DNA of 64,000 bases from Lysobacter sp. K5869 (GCF_018847975.1 NZ_CP072597.1:2891001-2955000); one strand, 5' to 3'; shown: positions 25,174 to 34,842, counted from the stretch's first letter. The notes: generated by a model from the letters alone, not told the origin. Translations and numbers: made by a program.

Positions 25174-28100
25174 ATGATCTACGAGTTCTTCCGCTTCGAG
25201 TTGCGGCAACAGCTGCGCTCGCCCTTGCTGTGGGTGCTGGCGATCCTGTTCGGGCTGCTCGCGTTCGCCGCCGCCAGCAGCGACGCGGTGCAGATCGGCG
25301 GCGGTATCGGCAACATCAACCGCAACGCGCCGACCACGATCGCGACCTTCTTCGGCATGATGAGCCTGCTGAGCTTGCTCGCGATCGCCGCGTTCGTGTC
25401 CAACGCGCTGCTGCGCGATTTCGAGATGGGCACCGCCGATCTTTTCTTCTCCACCCCGATGCGCAAGCGCGATTTCCTGATCGGCCGCTTCGCCGGAGCG
25501 ATGGTCGCGTGCTTGTTGGTCTATCTGATGATCGCGGTGGGGCTGTTGCTCGCGCCGGCGATGCCGTGGATCGATCCCGAGCGGTTGGGGCCGTTCTCGC
25601 TGTATCCCTACGTGTGGAGCTTCGCGGTTTTGGTGCTGCCGAACCTGGTGTTCATCGGCGCGCTGCTGGCCTTGCTCGCGGTGACCGGGCGCAGTTTGCT
25701 GGTGGTCTATCTGGGCGTGATGGGATTCTTTCTGCTGCAGGTGCTGGCCGGCACGCTGGTGAGCGACCTGGAAAACGAGGCGCTGGCGTCGCTGCTCGAT
25801 CCCTTCGGCGTCACCGCGTTCTCGCGCGTCACCCGCTATTGGACCGCGCCCGAGCTCAATAGCCGCTTGCCGGAACTGGCCGGGTATTTGCTGGTCAACC
25901 GCGTGCTCTGGGTCGCCGTCGGTCTGGCCATGACCGCCGCCGCGTTCGCCTTGTTCAAGCCGCAGCGCACCGGCACCGGACGCGGCTGGTTGCGGCGCAA
26001 GTCCAAGCCCGCCGCGGCGCCGGCGGCGCGCGCGAAGGCGGCGAGCGTCGTGGCGGCGACACCGGCGTTCGGCCGCGCGACGGTGCGCGCGCAGTTCTGG
26101 CGCAGCGTCCGCCTGGACGCGGTCGGCGTGTTCAAGAGCGTGCCGTTCCTGATCCTGCTGGCGTTCGCCGCGCTCAACTTCCTCGCCGGCGCCAGCAGCT
26201 TGCAGAAGCTCTACGGCACCCAGGTGTATCCGAGCACCTCGCTGATGCTGTTCGCCTTGCAGAGCAGCTACAGCTACGTCGTGGTGCTGATCGCGATGTT
26301 CTACGCCGGCGATCTGGTGTTCAAGGAGCGCAGCGCCAAGCTCAACGAAGTGACCGATGCGATGCCGGTGCCGAACTGGGTGCCGCTGCTGAGCAAGTTC
26401 GTCGCCTTGATCGCGGTGGTGCTGGCGTTCCAGGCCATCGGCGGCGTGGCGTCGATGGGGCTGCAGTTGTTCAAGGGCTACACCCACCTGGAACCGCTGC
26501 TGTACCTCAAGGGGCTGCTGCTGGCCTCGATCCCGTACGTGCTGATGGGCGGGCTGGCGCTGGCGCTGCAGGTGTTCTGCAACAACCGCTTCATCGGCTA
26601 CGGCCTGACCATCGCGGTGGTGGTCGCGCTCGCCACGCTGAACATGCTGCACTTCGAGCACAACCTCTACCGCTACGCCAACGCGCCGAAAGCGCCGTAT
26701 TCGGACATGAACGGCTACGGCCACTATCTGGCCGCGCGGCTGTGGCTGCAGAGCTACTGGGGCTGGTTCTTGAGCGCGCTGTTGTTGTTGGCGGCCGCCT
26801 TCTGGGTGCGCGGCGCGCCCGGCGGCTGGCGCGCGCGGCTGCGGGTGGCGCGCGAGCGCCTGCGCGGCGGACCGCGGCTGGCGTTGGTCGGCGTGTTGGC
26901 GGCGTGGGCGGCGACCGGCGCGTGGATCTTCTGGAACACCGCCGTGCTCAACCGCTACGTGCCCAAGGACGTGGCGATGGACGAGCAGGCGCGCTACGAG
27001 CAGCAGTTCCGCCAGTACAAGGATCTGCCGCAGCCGAAGATCCTCGCGGTCGACAACCATATCGACCTGAGCCCGGAAACCCTGAGCCTGCGCGCGCAGG
27101 GACGCTACACCCTGGTCAATCCGCACGCGGCGCCGATCGGCGAATTCCACATCACGGTCGATCCCGACTCGAAGATCGAGACCCTGGAGTTCGGCGGCGC
27201 CGAACTGGTGCGCAACGACGAACGCCTGGGCTACCGCATCTACCGCCTGAAACAGCCGATGCGGCCCGGCGAACGGCGCGAGCTGCGCTTCGCCCAGTCG
27301 CGCGCCCAGGTCGGTTTCGCCAACGAGCCCAGCCAGCACGCCATCGTCGGCAACGGCAGCTTCTTCAACTCCGGGATCTTCCCGCACTTCGGCTACGACC
27401 CGGGCCGGCAGTTGCTCGACCGCAACGAGCGGCGCAAGCGCGGCCTGGGCGACGTGCCGCGCATGGCCAAGCTCGAGGACGAATCGGCGCGCCAGCGCAA
27501 TTACATCGTCCACGATGCGGACTGGATCGACTTCAAGACCTCGATCTGCACCGCGCCGGACCAGATCGCGCTGTCGCCGGGTTACTTGGTGCGCGAGTAC
27601 TCGCAAGGTGGGCGCAAGTGCTTCGACTACGCGATGGACCGGCCGATGCTGCCGTTCTACGCGTACTTGTCGGCGCGCTGGAAGGTCAAGCGCGACACCT
27701 ATCCGGGCGGGATCGCCATCGAGATCTACTACGATCCCAAGCACGGCTACAACGTCGACCGGATGATCGCGGCGAGCAAGAAGTCGCTGGATTACTTCCA
27801 GGCGAATTTCACCCCGTACCAGCACCGTCAGGTGCGGATCGTCGAATTCCCCGGCTACGAAACCTTCGCCCAGAGCTTCGCCAACACCATCCCGTTCTCC
27901 GAATCCATCGGCTTCGTCGCCGATCTGCGCGATCCCGACGCGGTCGATTACGTGTTCTACGTGACCGCGCACGAAGTCGCGCACCAGTGGTGGGCGCATC
28001 AGGTGATCGGCGCGGACCTGCAGGGCTCGACGATGCTGTCGGAGACGCTGTCGCAATACTCGGCGTTGATGGTGATGGAGCGCGAATACGGCCGCGGCAA

Positions 28101-28749
28101 GATGCGCCGCTTCCTCAAGTACGAACTCGACCGCTATCTGTCCGACCGCGCCGGCGAACGGGTCGAGGAACTGCCGCTGTTCCGGGTCGAGAACCAGCCT
28201 TACATCCACTACCGCAAGGGCTCGCTGGCGCTGTACCGCTTGCGCGAGGAACTGGGCGAGGCGGCGGTGAACCGCGCGCTCAAGCAGTTCCTGCTCGACA
28301 AGGGCTACCAACAGCCGCCGTACACGACTTCGGCCGAATTGCTGGCCTATCTGCGCCGCGAGGCGCGGCCGGAGCAGCAGGCGCTGATCACCGATCTGTT
28401 CGAGAAGATCTCGTTCTACGACAACCGGGTGCTGTCGGCCTCGTCGAAGAAGCGCGCCGACGGCAAGTACGAGGTGACGATGCGGGTGCAGGCGGCCAAG
28501 CGTTACGCCGACGGCAAGGGCAGCGAGACGCCGGGGCGGCTGGACGACTGGATCGAGGTCGGGGTGTTCGCGCGCGGGCCGTCGGGCAAGGAGGAGGACG
28601 AGCAGGCGCTGTTCTTGCAGCGCCGCCGCGTGACCCAGGGCGAGTTCACCGTCACCGCCGTGGTCGACCGGGCGCCGTACGAGGTCGGGTTCGACCCCTA
28701 CAACAAGCTGATCGACCGGGTGCCGGACGACAATCGCAAGAAGCTGTGA
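25174..28749 (+). CDS. ABC-2 permease fused to M1-family aminopeptidase domain
   Basis: The protein is 1191 aa from the ATG at 25174, with GAGGAGCGG upstream. Residues 1-280 form one six-span permease unit and about 310-560 a second, so a single chain holds both transmembrane halves. A linker span near 575-595 leads to a periplasmic-type M1 domain with HEVAHQWW (zinc ligands His933, His937; catalytic Glu934) and the downstream ligand Glu in 'TMLSETLSQY' (about 956). The exopeptidase GAMEN motif is not obvious. With the adjacent ATPase, the gene product would be a membrane pump carrying its own zinc peptidase. The substrate is unknown; peptide export with processing is an inference. Confidence 0.93.
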   Translation: MIYEFFRFELRQQLRSPLLWVLAILFGLLAFAAASSDAVQIGGGIGNINRNAPTTIATFFGMMSLLSLLAIAAFVSNALLRDFEMGTADLFFSTPMRKRDFLIGRFAGAMVACLLVYLMIAVGLLLAPAMPWIDPERLGPFSLYPYVWSFAVLVLPNLVFIGALLALLAVTGRSLLVVYLGVMGFFLLQVLAGTLVSDLENEALASLLDPFGVTAFSRVTRYWTAPELNSRLPELAGYLLVNRVLWVAVGLAMTAAAFALFKPQRTGTGRGWLRRKSKPAAAPAARAKAASVVAATPAFGRATVRAQFWRSVRLDAVGVFKSVPFLILLAFAALNFLAGASSLQKLYGTQVYPSTSLMLFALQSSYSYVVVLIAMFYAGDLVFKERSAKLNEVTDAMPVPNWVPLLSKFVALIAVVLAFQAIGGVASMGLQLFKGYTHLEPLLYLKGLLLASIPYVLMGGLALALQVFCNNRFIGYGLTIAVVVALATLNMLHFEHNLYRYANAPKAPYSDMNGYGHYLAARLWLQSYWGWFLSALLLLAAAFWVRGAPGGWRARLRVARERLRGGPRLALVGVLAAWAATGAWIFWNTAVLNRYVPKDVAMDEQARYEQQFRQYKDLPQPKILAVDNHIDLSPETLSLRAQGRYTLVNPHAAPIGEFHITVDPDSKIETLEFGGAELVRNDERLGYRIYRLKQPMRPGERRELRFAQSRAQVGFANEPSQHAIVGNGSFFNSGIFPHFGYDPGRQLLDRNERRKRGLGDVPRMAKLEDESARQRNYIVHDADWIDFKTSICTAPDQIALSPGYLVREYSQGGRKCFDYAMDRPMLPFYAYLSARWKVKRDTYPGGIAIEIYYDPKHGYNVDRMIAASKKSLDYFQANFTPYQHRQVRIVEFPGYETFAQSFANTIPFSESIGFVADLRDPDAVDYVFYVTAHEVAHQWWAHQVIGADLQGSTMLSETLSQYSALMVMEREYGRGKMRRFLKYELDRYLSDRAGERVEELPLFRVENQPYIHYRKGSLALYRLREELGEAAVNRALKQFLLDKGYQQPPYTTSAELLAYLRREARPEQQALITDLFEKISFYDNRVLSASSKKRADGKYEVTMRVQAAKRYADGKGSETPGRLDDWIEVGVFARGPSGKEEDEQALFLQRRRVTQGEFTVTAVVDRAPYEVGFDPYNKLIDRVPDDNRKKL

Positions 28750-28904
28750 GCCGCTTCCGCCGCCGGTCCCGGCCGGCGGCGCGGGCCTGGGCGGGGCGGG
28801 CGGGGCGCCGCTCCCGCGCCGCGCCGGGACCGCGCGCTGCGTCACGCGGCGCTTTTCCGCGCTTGGCCGGAATGAGCCGCGGCTGACCCCGGCCCCGCCG
28901 CAAC

Positions 28905-28933
28905 TGGCGTAAGCGTTTGTTTTCGCGTAGAGT
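28905..28933 (+). promoter_or_regulatory. Possible promoter and long leader of the rhlE-type gene
   Basis: TGGCGT (28905-28910) and TAGAGT (28928-28933) are 17 bp apart. If used, the helicase mRNA has a leader of about 265 nt. The gap 28750-29203 has no gene; 28934-29203 contains several short GC-rich complementary pieces but no recognised riboswitch. Confidence 0.3.
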
Positions 28934-29203
28934 GCGCCCCGTTCAGCGCACGGCTGCCTCCCCGCAAGGGTACGTTTCCCAGGTTGCCCGTCGCCCCGCA
29001 CACGCCTTCCACGGCCGCGGCGCGACTTCTTATCCCGCACGTCTTTCGTAGCGCAGACACGGCCCGGAGCATCCGGCGCCGTCAAAAATCGATACTCGCA
29101 GCGCGGTTCAAGGGAACGCTGGAGTGATCACGCGACCCATGAAGGTCCGGCTCGCCCATGGCGCGGCCGGCACATCGGCGCGAACATCTGGAGTTCCAAA
29201 GCA

Positions 29204-30550
29204 ATGACGTTCGAATCGCTGGGACTGGCGCCCGCGCTGCTGCGCGCGCTGTCCGAACAAAACTACGCGACCCCCACCCCGATCCAGGCCGAAGCGATCC
29301 CGCTGGCGATGGCCGGCCACGACCTGCTCGGCGGCGCTCAGACCGGCACCGGCAAGACCGCCGCGTTCGGCCTGCCGCTGCTGCACCGTCTGGCCACCGC
29401 CGCGCCGCAGAGCGGCCCGCGCCGTCCGCGCGCGCTGATCCTGGCGCCGACCCGCGAGCTGGCGCTGCAGGTCAGCGACAGCCTGCGCGGCTACGCCAAG
29501 TACCTGCGCCTGAACATCCACGCCATCTACGGCGGCGCCGGCATGGGCCCGCAGCTCGACGCGCTGCGCCGCGGCGTCGACGTGCTGGTCGCCACCCCGG
29601 GCCGCCTGATCGACCACCTCGAGCGCGGCAGCGCCAAGCTCGACGCGGTCGAGCTGCTGGTGATGGACGAAGCCGACCGCATGCTCGACATGGGCTTCCT
29701 GCCGGCGATCAAGCGCATCCTCGGCCGCCTGCCGCACTCGCGTCAGACCCTGCTGTTCTCGGCCACCTTCGAGGCCCAGATCAAGCAGCTCGCGCTGGAG
29801 TTCATGCGCGCGCCGCAGCAGGTGCAGATCGCCGCCAAGAACGTCGTGGCCGATGCGATCAGCCACCGCGTGCATCCGGTCGACGGCGGCCGCAAGCGCG
29901 ATCTGCTGATCCAGATCCTGGCCGCGCGCCCGAACGATCAGGTGATCGTGTTCGGCCGCACCAAGCACGGCTGCAACCGCTTGGCCGAACAGCTCGAAGA
30001 CGCCGGTCTGAAGGCCGTCGCGATCCACGGCAACAAGAGCCAGGCCCAGCGCCAGAAGGCGTTGCGCGATTTCAAGGCGAACAAGGCCCGCGTGCTGGTC
30101 GCCACCGACGTCGCCGCGCGCGGCCTGGACATCCCGAGCCTGCCGCTGGTGATCAACTTCGATCTGCCGATGGTGGCCGAGGACTACGTCCACCGCATCG
30201 GCCGCACCGGCCGCAACGGCGCGACCGGCGAAGCCCTGTCGCTGGTGTCGCCGGACGAGGCGGGCCTGCTGCGGCAGATCCAGCGCATCCTCAAGGACGA
30301 CATCGAGATGGTCAGCGTCGCCGGCTTCGAGCCCTCGCGCCCGCTGCGCATGGGGTCCGACGCGCCGGGCGCGCGCCGTCCGGGTCCGGGCGGCAACCGC
30401 GGCGGCAACAACGCGCCGCGCAAGCCCGCGCACCGTCCGCACGGCAAGCCGCCGGCGCGTCACGCGCACGCCGGTCCGAAGCAGCATCGCGGCGGCGGCA
30501 ACGGCGGCGGTCAGCAAGGCGGCCCGCGCCGGGATCGCAGCGCGGGTTGA
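29204..30550 (+). CDS. rhlE: DEAD-box RNA helicase, RhlE type
   Basis: The protein is 448 aa. All DEAD-box motifs are present in order: Q motif 'TPTPIQ', motif I AQTGTGKTA, Ia PTRELA, Ib TPGRL, II DEAD, III SAT, V 'TDVAARGLDI', VI HRIGRTGR. The C-terminal tail from about residue 380 is low-complexity and rich in Gly, Arg, Pro and His, typical of RhlE-type RNA-binding tails. It unwinds short RNA duplexes, with roles in ribosome assembly and mRNA decay in relatives. It is followed directly by a strong terminator, so it is a single-gene unit. Confidence 0.94.
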   Translation: MTFESLGLAPALLRALSEQNYATPTPIQAEAIPLAMAGHDLLGGAQTGTGKTAAFGLPLLHRLATAAPQSGPRRPRALILAPTRELALQVSDSLRGYAKYLRLNIHAIYGGAGMGPQLDALRRGVDVLVATPGRLIDHLERGSAKLDAVELLVMDEADRMLDMGFLPAIKRILGRLPHSRQTLLFSATFEAQIKQLALEFMRAPQQVQIAAKNVVADAISHRVHPVDGGRKRDLLIQILAARPNDQVIVFGRTKHGCNRLAEQLEDAGLKAVAIHGNKSQAQRQKALRDFKANKARVLVATDVAARGLDIPSLPLVINFDLPMVAEDYVHRIGRTGRNGATGEALSLVSPDEAGLLRQIQRILKDDIEMVSVAGFEPSRPLRMGSDAPGARRPGPGGNRGGNNAPRKPAHRPHGKPPARHAHAGPKQHRGGGNGGGQQGGPRRDRSAG

Positions 30551-30584
30551 TCGATCCGCCTCGGCGTCTCGTCGTGGAAAGTAG

Positions 30585-30615
30585 AAAAGGCCGGCATTGC
30601 CGGCCTTTTCTTTTT
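30585..30615 (+). terminator. Rho-independent terminator after rhlE
   Basis: AAAAGGCCGGC, a 3-base ATT loop and GCCGGCCTTTT form an 11-bp stem (30585-30595 with 30599-30609), followed by more T. It lies 35 nt past the rhlE stop. Confidence 0.9.
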
Positions 30616-30805
30616 GCGGCGCGACCCGGCGAAGAGGCCGGGACCGACGGCTTTCGTCGTCGACGGACGAAGGCGCGGCGCGCGCTGCTTGCTTGAACGC
30701 CCGCCGTCGCGAGGGCTGCTGCCCGGATGTCTGCCGAGCGTGCCGTCGCGCGTCGATCCGGCCGCCGAGGTTCTTGCGTGTTCGGTCTCGGCGCGAACCC
30801 GCGGC

Positions 30806-31147
30806 TTACTGCTGTTTCAAGCAGACCGCGAACGCCGTGCCGACCGAGGAGCCCGGCGGGATCGGAACCGACGCCAACCAGAAACGGAATTTCCATCCCT
30901 GCAGCGAACCGCTGGTGACCGGACCGTTGTAGTAAATGAACAAACCATCGCCGTAGGTCATGTTGTGACCGCCGCCGCTGACGACTTCGCCGGCCTGACA
31001 CCACGCGATCGCCTCGACTTGCGCTCCGCCCATCGTGGTGAAGGTGCTGGAGGTGCGCACGGTTTGGACGATGGCGGCGTCCGCCGTGGCGAGACCGCTC
31101 AGGCCGATGGCCACGAGCGCCGAGATCCGAAGAACGAGCTTCGACAT
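30806..31147 (-). CDS. Small secreted protein of unknown function
   Basis: The protein is 113 aa from the ATG at 31147, with AGGAGA at good spacing. It has a signal peptide (MSKLVLRISALVAIGLSGL, cleavage near ADA-A). The mature part is about 90 residues with Ser/Thr- and Gly-rich strands and two Cys (in 'WCQAGEV' and near the C-terminus 'FAVCLKQQ') that could form a disulfide. I do not recognise a family. It is a single gene between convergent rhlE and the CHASE2 cyclase gene. Its coding sequence is less GC-biased than its neighbours. Confidence 0.75.
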   Translation of the reverse strand: MSKLVLRISALVAIGLSGLATADAAIVQTVRTSSTFTTMGGAQVEAIAWCQAGEVVSGGGHNMTYGDGLFIYYNGPVTSGSLQGWKFRFWLASVPIPPGSSVGTAFAVCLKQQ

Positions 31148-31410
31148 GGATATCTCCTGGTGAGAATTGCGCATGGCCCGATCCGAAATGGACGAACTGC
31201 GTACACCCATTCCTTCGGGTGAATCCAGGATAGAGCGTCGGTTTTCGCGCCGGATCGGCGGCCGTCGGAATGCGCGCGATCCGAGTGCGGGTGCGATCAC
31301 AGATCGCGCCGCCGTAATGTTTCGGTTGGCGTAGGCGTGCGCGCAGTCGCCATGGTGGGCGCATCGCGGAAGCGGCCGGCGTCAGCGACGCGAGCGTGTA
31401 GCCATTGCGT

Positions 31411-33066
31411 CTAGAGTTCGCCCAACCGCGCCGCCTCGCGCCGATCCCGCCCGTTCTCCTTGGCGCGATACAAGGCCGCGTCCGCGCCGTCGAACACGGT
31501 GCGCACATGCGTGTGCGGGCTCGGTACGCAGGTGTACAAACCCACGCTCAAACTCACCCGCTGGTCTTCGCGCGGGCCGTAGCGCGCGTCGAGCTTGCGC
31601 ATGTCGGCAAGGATCGCGTCGGCGACCTGGGCCGCGCCTTCGACGTGGGTGTCGGGCAGGATCACCGCGAATTCGTCGCCGCCGAAGCGCGCGGGCAGGT
31701 CGCGCGGGCGGCGCGCGTGGGCGGCGATCACCGCGGCGATCTTCTGCAGCAGTTTGTCGCCGGCGCGATGGCCGTGGGCGTCGTTGTAGGCCTTGAAGTG
31801 ATCGACGTCGATCAGCGCCAGCGACAGCGGCGCGCGGGTGCGGCGGGCGCTGGCGAGTTCGCGCTGCAGCACGTGGTCGAAGCGGCGGCGGTTGCCGAGC
31901 TGGGTCAGGGTGTCGACGTTGGCTTCGCGGCGCCAGTGGCGCAGGTGGCCGATCAGCCAGGCCAGATACGCCAAGCCGATCGTGGCGATGGTGCCCGCCG
32001 GCGGGAACCACAGGTCGGTCAGGCGCAGCAGCACGATGCTGCCGGCCGCGGCCAGCAGCGCGGCGCCGCCGGCGATCAAGGCCGGACGCTGCAAGCGCGG
32101 GTTGACCATCGTGTAGACCACGGCCAGCAGCATCGCCGCGGCCAGCAGCGCCTGCCACCACGGCGCCAGCGGCACGATCGCGCGCCGGTGCAGCAGCATT
32201 TCCAGCACGTTGGCTTGGTATTCGGCGCCGTGCATGCGCTGGTCTTCGGACATCGGCGTGAGGTAGCGCGGCGCCAGCCCGGTCGCGGTCACGCCGATCA
32301 CCACCCAGCGGTCGCGCAGCAGTTCGGCCGGCACTTGGCCGCTGAGCACGTCGGCGTAGGAGACCTGACTGAAGGTGTCGGGCGGGCCGGCGTAGCGGAT
32401 GCGCACGTAGTTGTCGCGCGTCCATTGATACGGCGAGCCGCGGTCGGACGCGGGCCGGCGCAGGCCGGGCAGCGGATCGCGCGCGACGCCCGCGTCCAGC
32501 GAAATCAGCGCCAGCGACAGCGCCGACCAGCGCGCGTCGCCGAGCCCGGCCTTGAGGTAGAGGCCGCGCGCGGTGCCTTCGGCGTCGAGTTCGATGTCGG
32601 TGTGGCCCAGCGTCGAGGCGGCGGTGGCGATCACCGGCGTCGGCAGCACTTCCACCGGCGGCGCGTTCTGGCGCAGCGGCGCGGTCACCACCGGCAGGGC
32701 GACGCGGCCGAGCCGGCGCATCGACGCGGCCAGGGCGCGGTCGTGCTCGTCGCCGCTGCGGTCGGGTTCGGCCAGCACCAGATCCAGGGCCACGCCGCGC
32801 ACGCCGGCGTAGCCGAGGCGGTCGAGCATCTGCGCGTGGATGTCGCGCGGCCACGGCCATTGGCCGAGTTCGTTGAGGCTGCGGTCGTCGATGGCGACCA
32901 CGACCACGTCGCCCTCGGGCGTGTAGCCCCAGTGCGAGAGGTGCAGGTCGTAGAAGAAATCGTCCAGGCGCCAGGTCGCGCCGCTGACCGTCAGCAGCGC
33001 CGCCAGCGCGGCCGCGCCCAGCGCCGCGGCGCCGCGCAACAGCTTGGGCAGCGCGCCGGGCTTCAT
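31411..33066 (-). CDS. CHASE2-domain diguanylate cyclase
   Basis: The protein is 551 aa. An N-terminal span (about 10-30) precedes an extracytoplasmic CHASE2 domain ('DDFFYDLHLSHWG', 'VVVVAIDDRSLNELGQWPWPR', 'RDRWVVIGVTATG'). Three spans follow at about 300-370, then a GGDEF domain with 'TLTQLGNRRRFD' and FGGDEF. An RPRD motif five residues before GGDEF is the inhibitory I-site, so product feedback by c-di-GMP is expected. It makes c-di-GMP from GTP in response to a periplasmic cue. It is 66 bp downstream of the LysM-FecR gene on the same strand, and this pairing is likely functional. Confidence 0.93.
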   Translation of the reverse strand: MKPGALPKLLRGAAALGAAALAALLTVSGATWRLDDFFYDLHLSHWGYTPEGDVVVVAIDDRSLNELGQWPWPRDIHAQMLDRLGYAGVRGVALDLVLAEPDRSGDEHDRALAASMRRLGRVALPVVTAPLRQNAPPVEVLPTPVIATAASTLGHTDIELDAEGTARGLYLKAGLGDARWSALSLALISLDAGVARDPLPGLRRPASDRGSPYQWTRDNYVRIRYAGPPDTFSQVSYADVLSGQVPAELLRDRWVVIGVTATGLAPRYLTPMSEDQRMHGAEYQANVLEMLLHRRAIVPLAPWWQALLAAAMLLAVVYTMVNPRLQRPALIAGGAALLAAAGSIVLLRLTDLWFPPAGTIATIGLAYLAWLIGHLRHWRREANVDTLTQLGNRRRFDHVLQRELASARRTRAPLSLALIDVDHFKAYNDAHGHRAGDKLLQKIAAVIAAHARRPRDLPARFGGDEFAVILPDTHVEGAAQVADAILADMRKLDARYGPREDQRVSLSVGLYTCVPSPHTHVRTVFDGADAALYRAKENGRDRREAARLGEL

Positions 33067-33132
33067 GCGCGCGCGCCCGTGGCGGTCGGCGGCGAGGGCG
33101 GCGTGGCGGGCGGCTGCATCGGCGCGCGCGGG

Positions 33133-34842
33133 CTACAGCGCCAGCAGCAGCAACACGGCGCCGGCGCCGCCGGCGGCGTAGCACAGGCGGCAGGGCAGGC
33201 GGATTTCCTGGGCGGGGCCGTAGGGCGCGGCATAACCGTCGTCTTCGATGGTCTGCACGCGCACGTGCCACGTGCCGCCGCCGGGACGGTCGATTTCGAT
33301 CTGCGGCTCATCCACCTCTCGCTCCAGCAGCGGCTTGGCGAAGTCGGCCTTGCGCGAAATCTGCACGCGGTAGCGCTGGCCGGGTTCGCCGCGCTGCCAG
33401 CGCAGGGTCAGCTTGCCTTGCGCGGCTTGCGGCGGCTCCAGGCCGGGATCGACCGGGGCATCGCTGATCTGGAACGGCAAGGCGTTGCCGAAGCGGCCGG
33501 GCCGGCCGTCGCCGTCGCGCGAAGCGACGCGCCAGAAGTAGGCGCCGGGTTCCAGGTCGCGGTTCGGGCGATAGCGCAGGCCGCGCACCTGTTCGTCGAT
33601 CAGCGGCGCGGCGAAGTCGGCGTCGCGGGCGATCTGCACGCGGCTGGTGGCGGCGCCTTCGACCTTGGCCCACTGGAAGCGCGGCTGCGGCAGATGCAGG
33701 GTCTGGCCGTCGAGCGGGGCCAGGGTCAGCGGCGGCGCCGGGCCGGCGGGGACGTCGAAGGCCTGGACCAGATCGTGCCCGCCCAGGCCGTTGCCGGCGA
33801 CCGCGCGCACCAGCAGGCGCTGGCGGCCGGGCGGCAGGTCGTCGATGCGCACGCGGGGTTCGCTGGTGGCTTGCTCGAACAGCAATTCTTCCGGCGCGTC
33901 GTCGCGCACCACTTCGATGCGGTAGCCGCTGGCGCCGGGCACCGCGCTCCAGGCGGCGCGCGCGGGCAGCTCGTCCAGGCGGGTGGCGGCGGGGTCGAGT
34001 CGCGGCGCGGGCAGCAGTTGGATCGGCGCGGCCGGCGCGCCGTCGCGGCCGGCGACGGTGCCGTAGCCCGGCGTCACCAGCACTTGCCCGCGTTGCGCGC
34101 CGACCTGGACCTTGCCTTCCAGCACTTCGGTCGCGTCCAGCGCGCCCTCAAAGCCGGCGCTGATGCGGAAGCGCGTGCCGCGCACGCTCGAGGTCGCCGA
34201 CGGGGTTTCGATGATGTAGCGCGAGGCCGGCCCCTTGGCCGGAATCACCCGGTTGGTCGCGCGCCCGCGCTGCAGGCGCATGCGCGTGTCGACCATGCCG
34301 GTGGAACCGTAGCTGCTGAGTTCGTCGAACTGCACCGCGCTGTTGTCCTGCACGGTCATGCGCGAGCCGTCGGCGAATTCGAGCGTGGCGCTGGCGCCGG
34401 GTCCGGTCTCCAGGCGGCTGCCGATGCCCAGGCGCAGGCCGGCGCTGACCAACTGCGCCGGCGCCTTGTCCGAGGCCAGCCAGTTGACCGCGCCGCGCAC
34501 CGCGATCACTTGCGCCTTGGCCGGTTCGATCCGCAGCCAGCCGATCGGGAAGCGCATGCGCGTGCCCGGCGGCAGGTGGTAGGGGTCGGAGATGCCGTTG
34601 TGCTGCTGCAGGCGGCGCCAGTCGATGCCGCTCTTGAGGTGTTTGGCGCCCAGATCCCACAAGGTGTCGCCGGGGCGGACGCGGTAGCTCCAGTCCTGCG
34701 CCGACGCCGGGGCGCAGACGGCCGCGAGCGCGAGCAGCGCGATCAGCAGGGCGAACCAGCGGGACCCGCGCGGACGCGGACGGGCCGCCGGCGGGACGGC
34801 GGAAGGCGCAAGCGCTGCGGCGGGTGCTGCGATGGAGAACAT
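33133..34842 (-). CDS. Secreted LysM-FecR domain protein
   Basis: The protein is 569 aa. The signal peptide spans about residues 25-49 ('FALLIALLALAAVCAPASA'). A LysM domain follows ('YRVRPGDTLWDLGAKHL', about 53-100), expected to bind peptidoglycan. FecR-like sequence covers about 110-230 ('GSRLETGPGASATLEFADGS', 'SSVRGTRFRI'). The rest resembles two or three fibronectin-type III repeats ('GQTLHLPQPRFQWAKV', 'FWRVASRDGDG'), ending in a hydrophobic C-terminal stretch. It is a periplasmic or surface protein and probably the sensory partner of the CHASE2 cyclase encoded next. FecR/CHASE2 pairs are recurrent in proteobacteria. Confidence 0.88.
   Translation of the reverse strand: MFSIAAPAAALAPSAVPPAARPRPRGSRWFALLIALLALAAVCAPASAQDWSYRVRPGDTLWDLGAKHLKSGIDWRRLQQHNGISDPYHLPPGTRMRFPIGWLRIEPAKAQVIAVRGAVNWLASDKAPAQLVSAGLRLGIGSRLETGPGASATLEFADGSRMTVQDNSAVQFDELSSYGSTGMVDTRMRLQRGRATNRVIPAKGPASRYIIETPSATSSVRGTRFRISAGFEGALDATEVLEGKVQVGAQRGQVLVTPGYGTVAGRDGAPAAPIQLLPAPRLDPAATRLDELPARAAWSAVPGASGYRIEVVRDDAPEELLFEQATSEPRVRIDDLPPGRQRLLVRAVAGNGLGGHDLVQAFDVPAGPAPPLTLAPLDGQTLHLPQPRFQWAKVEGAATSRVQIARDADFAAPLIDEQVRGLRYRPNRDLEPGAYFWRVASRDGDGRPGRFGNALPFQISDAPVDPGLEPPQAAQGKLTLRWQRGEPGQRYRVQISRKADFAKPLLEREVDEPQIEIDRPGGGTWHVRVQTIEDDGYAAPYGPAQEIRLPCRLCYAAGGAGAVLLLLAL

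Noticed and set aside
25063..29085. 1340-codon minus-strand open frame opposite the permease-M1 gene
   Set aside because: It is antisense to a gene with clear transporter and HEVAHQWW motifs, and its protein is His/Gln/Arg low-complexity without domains.
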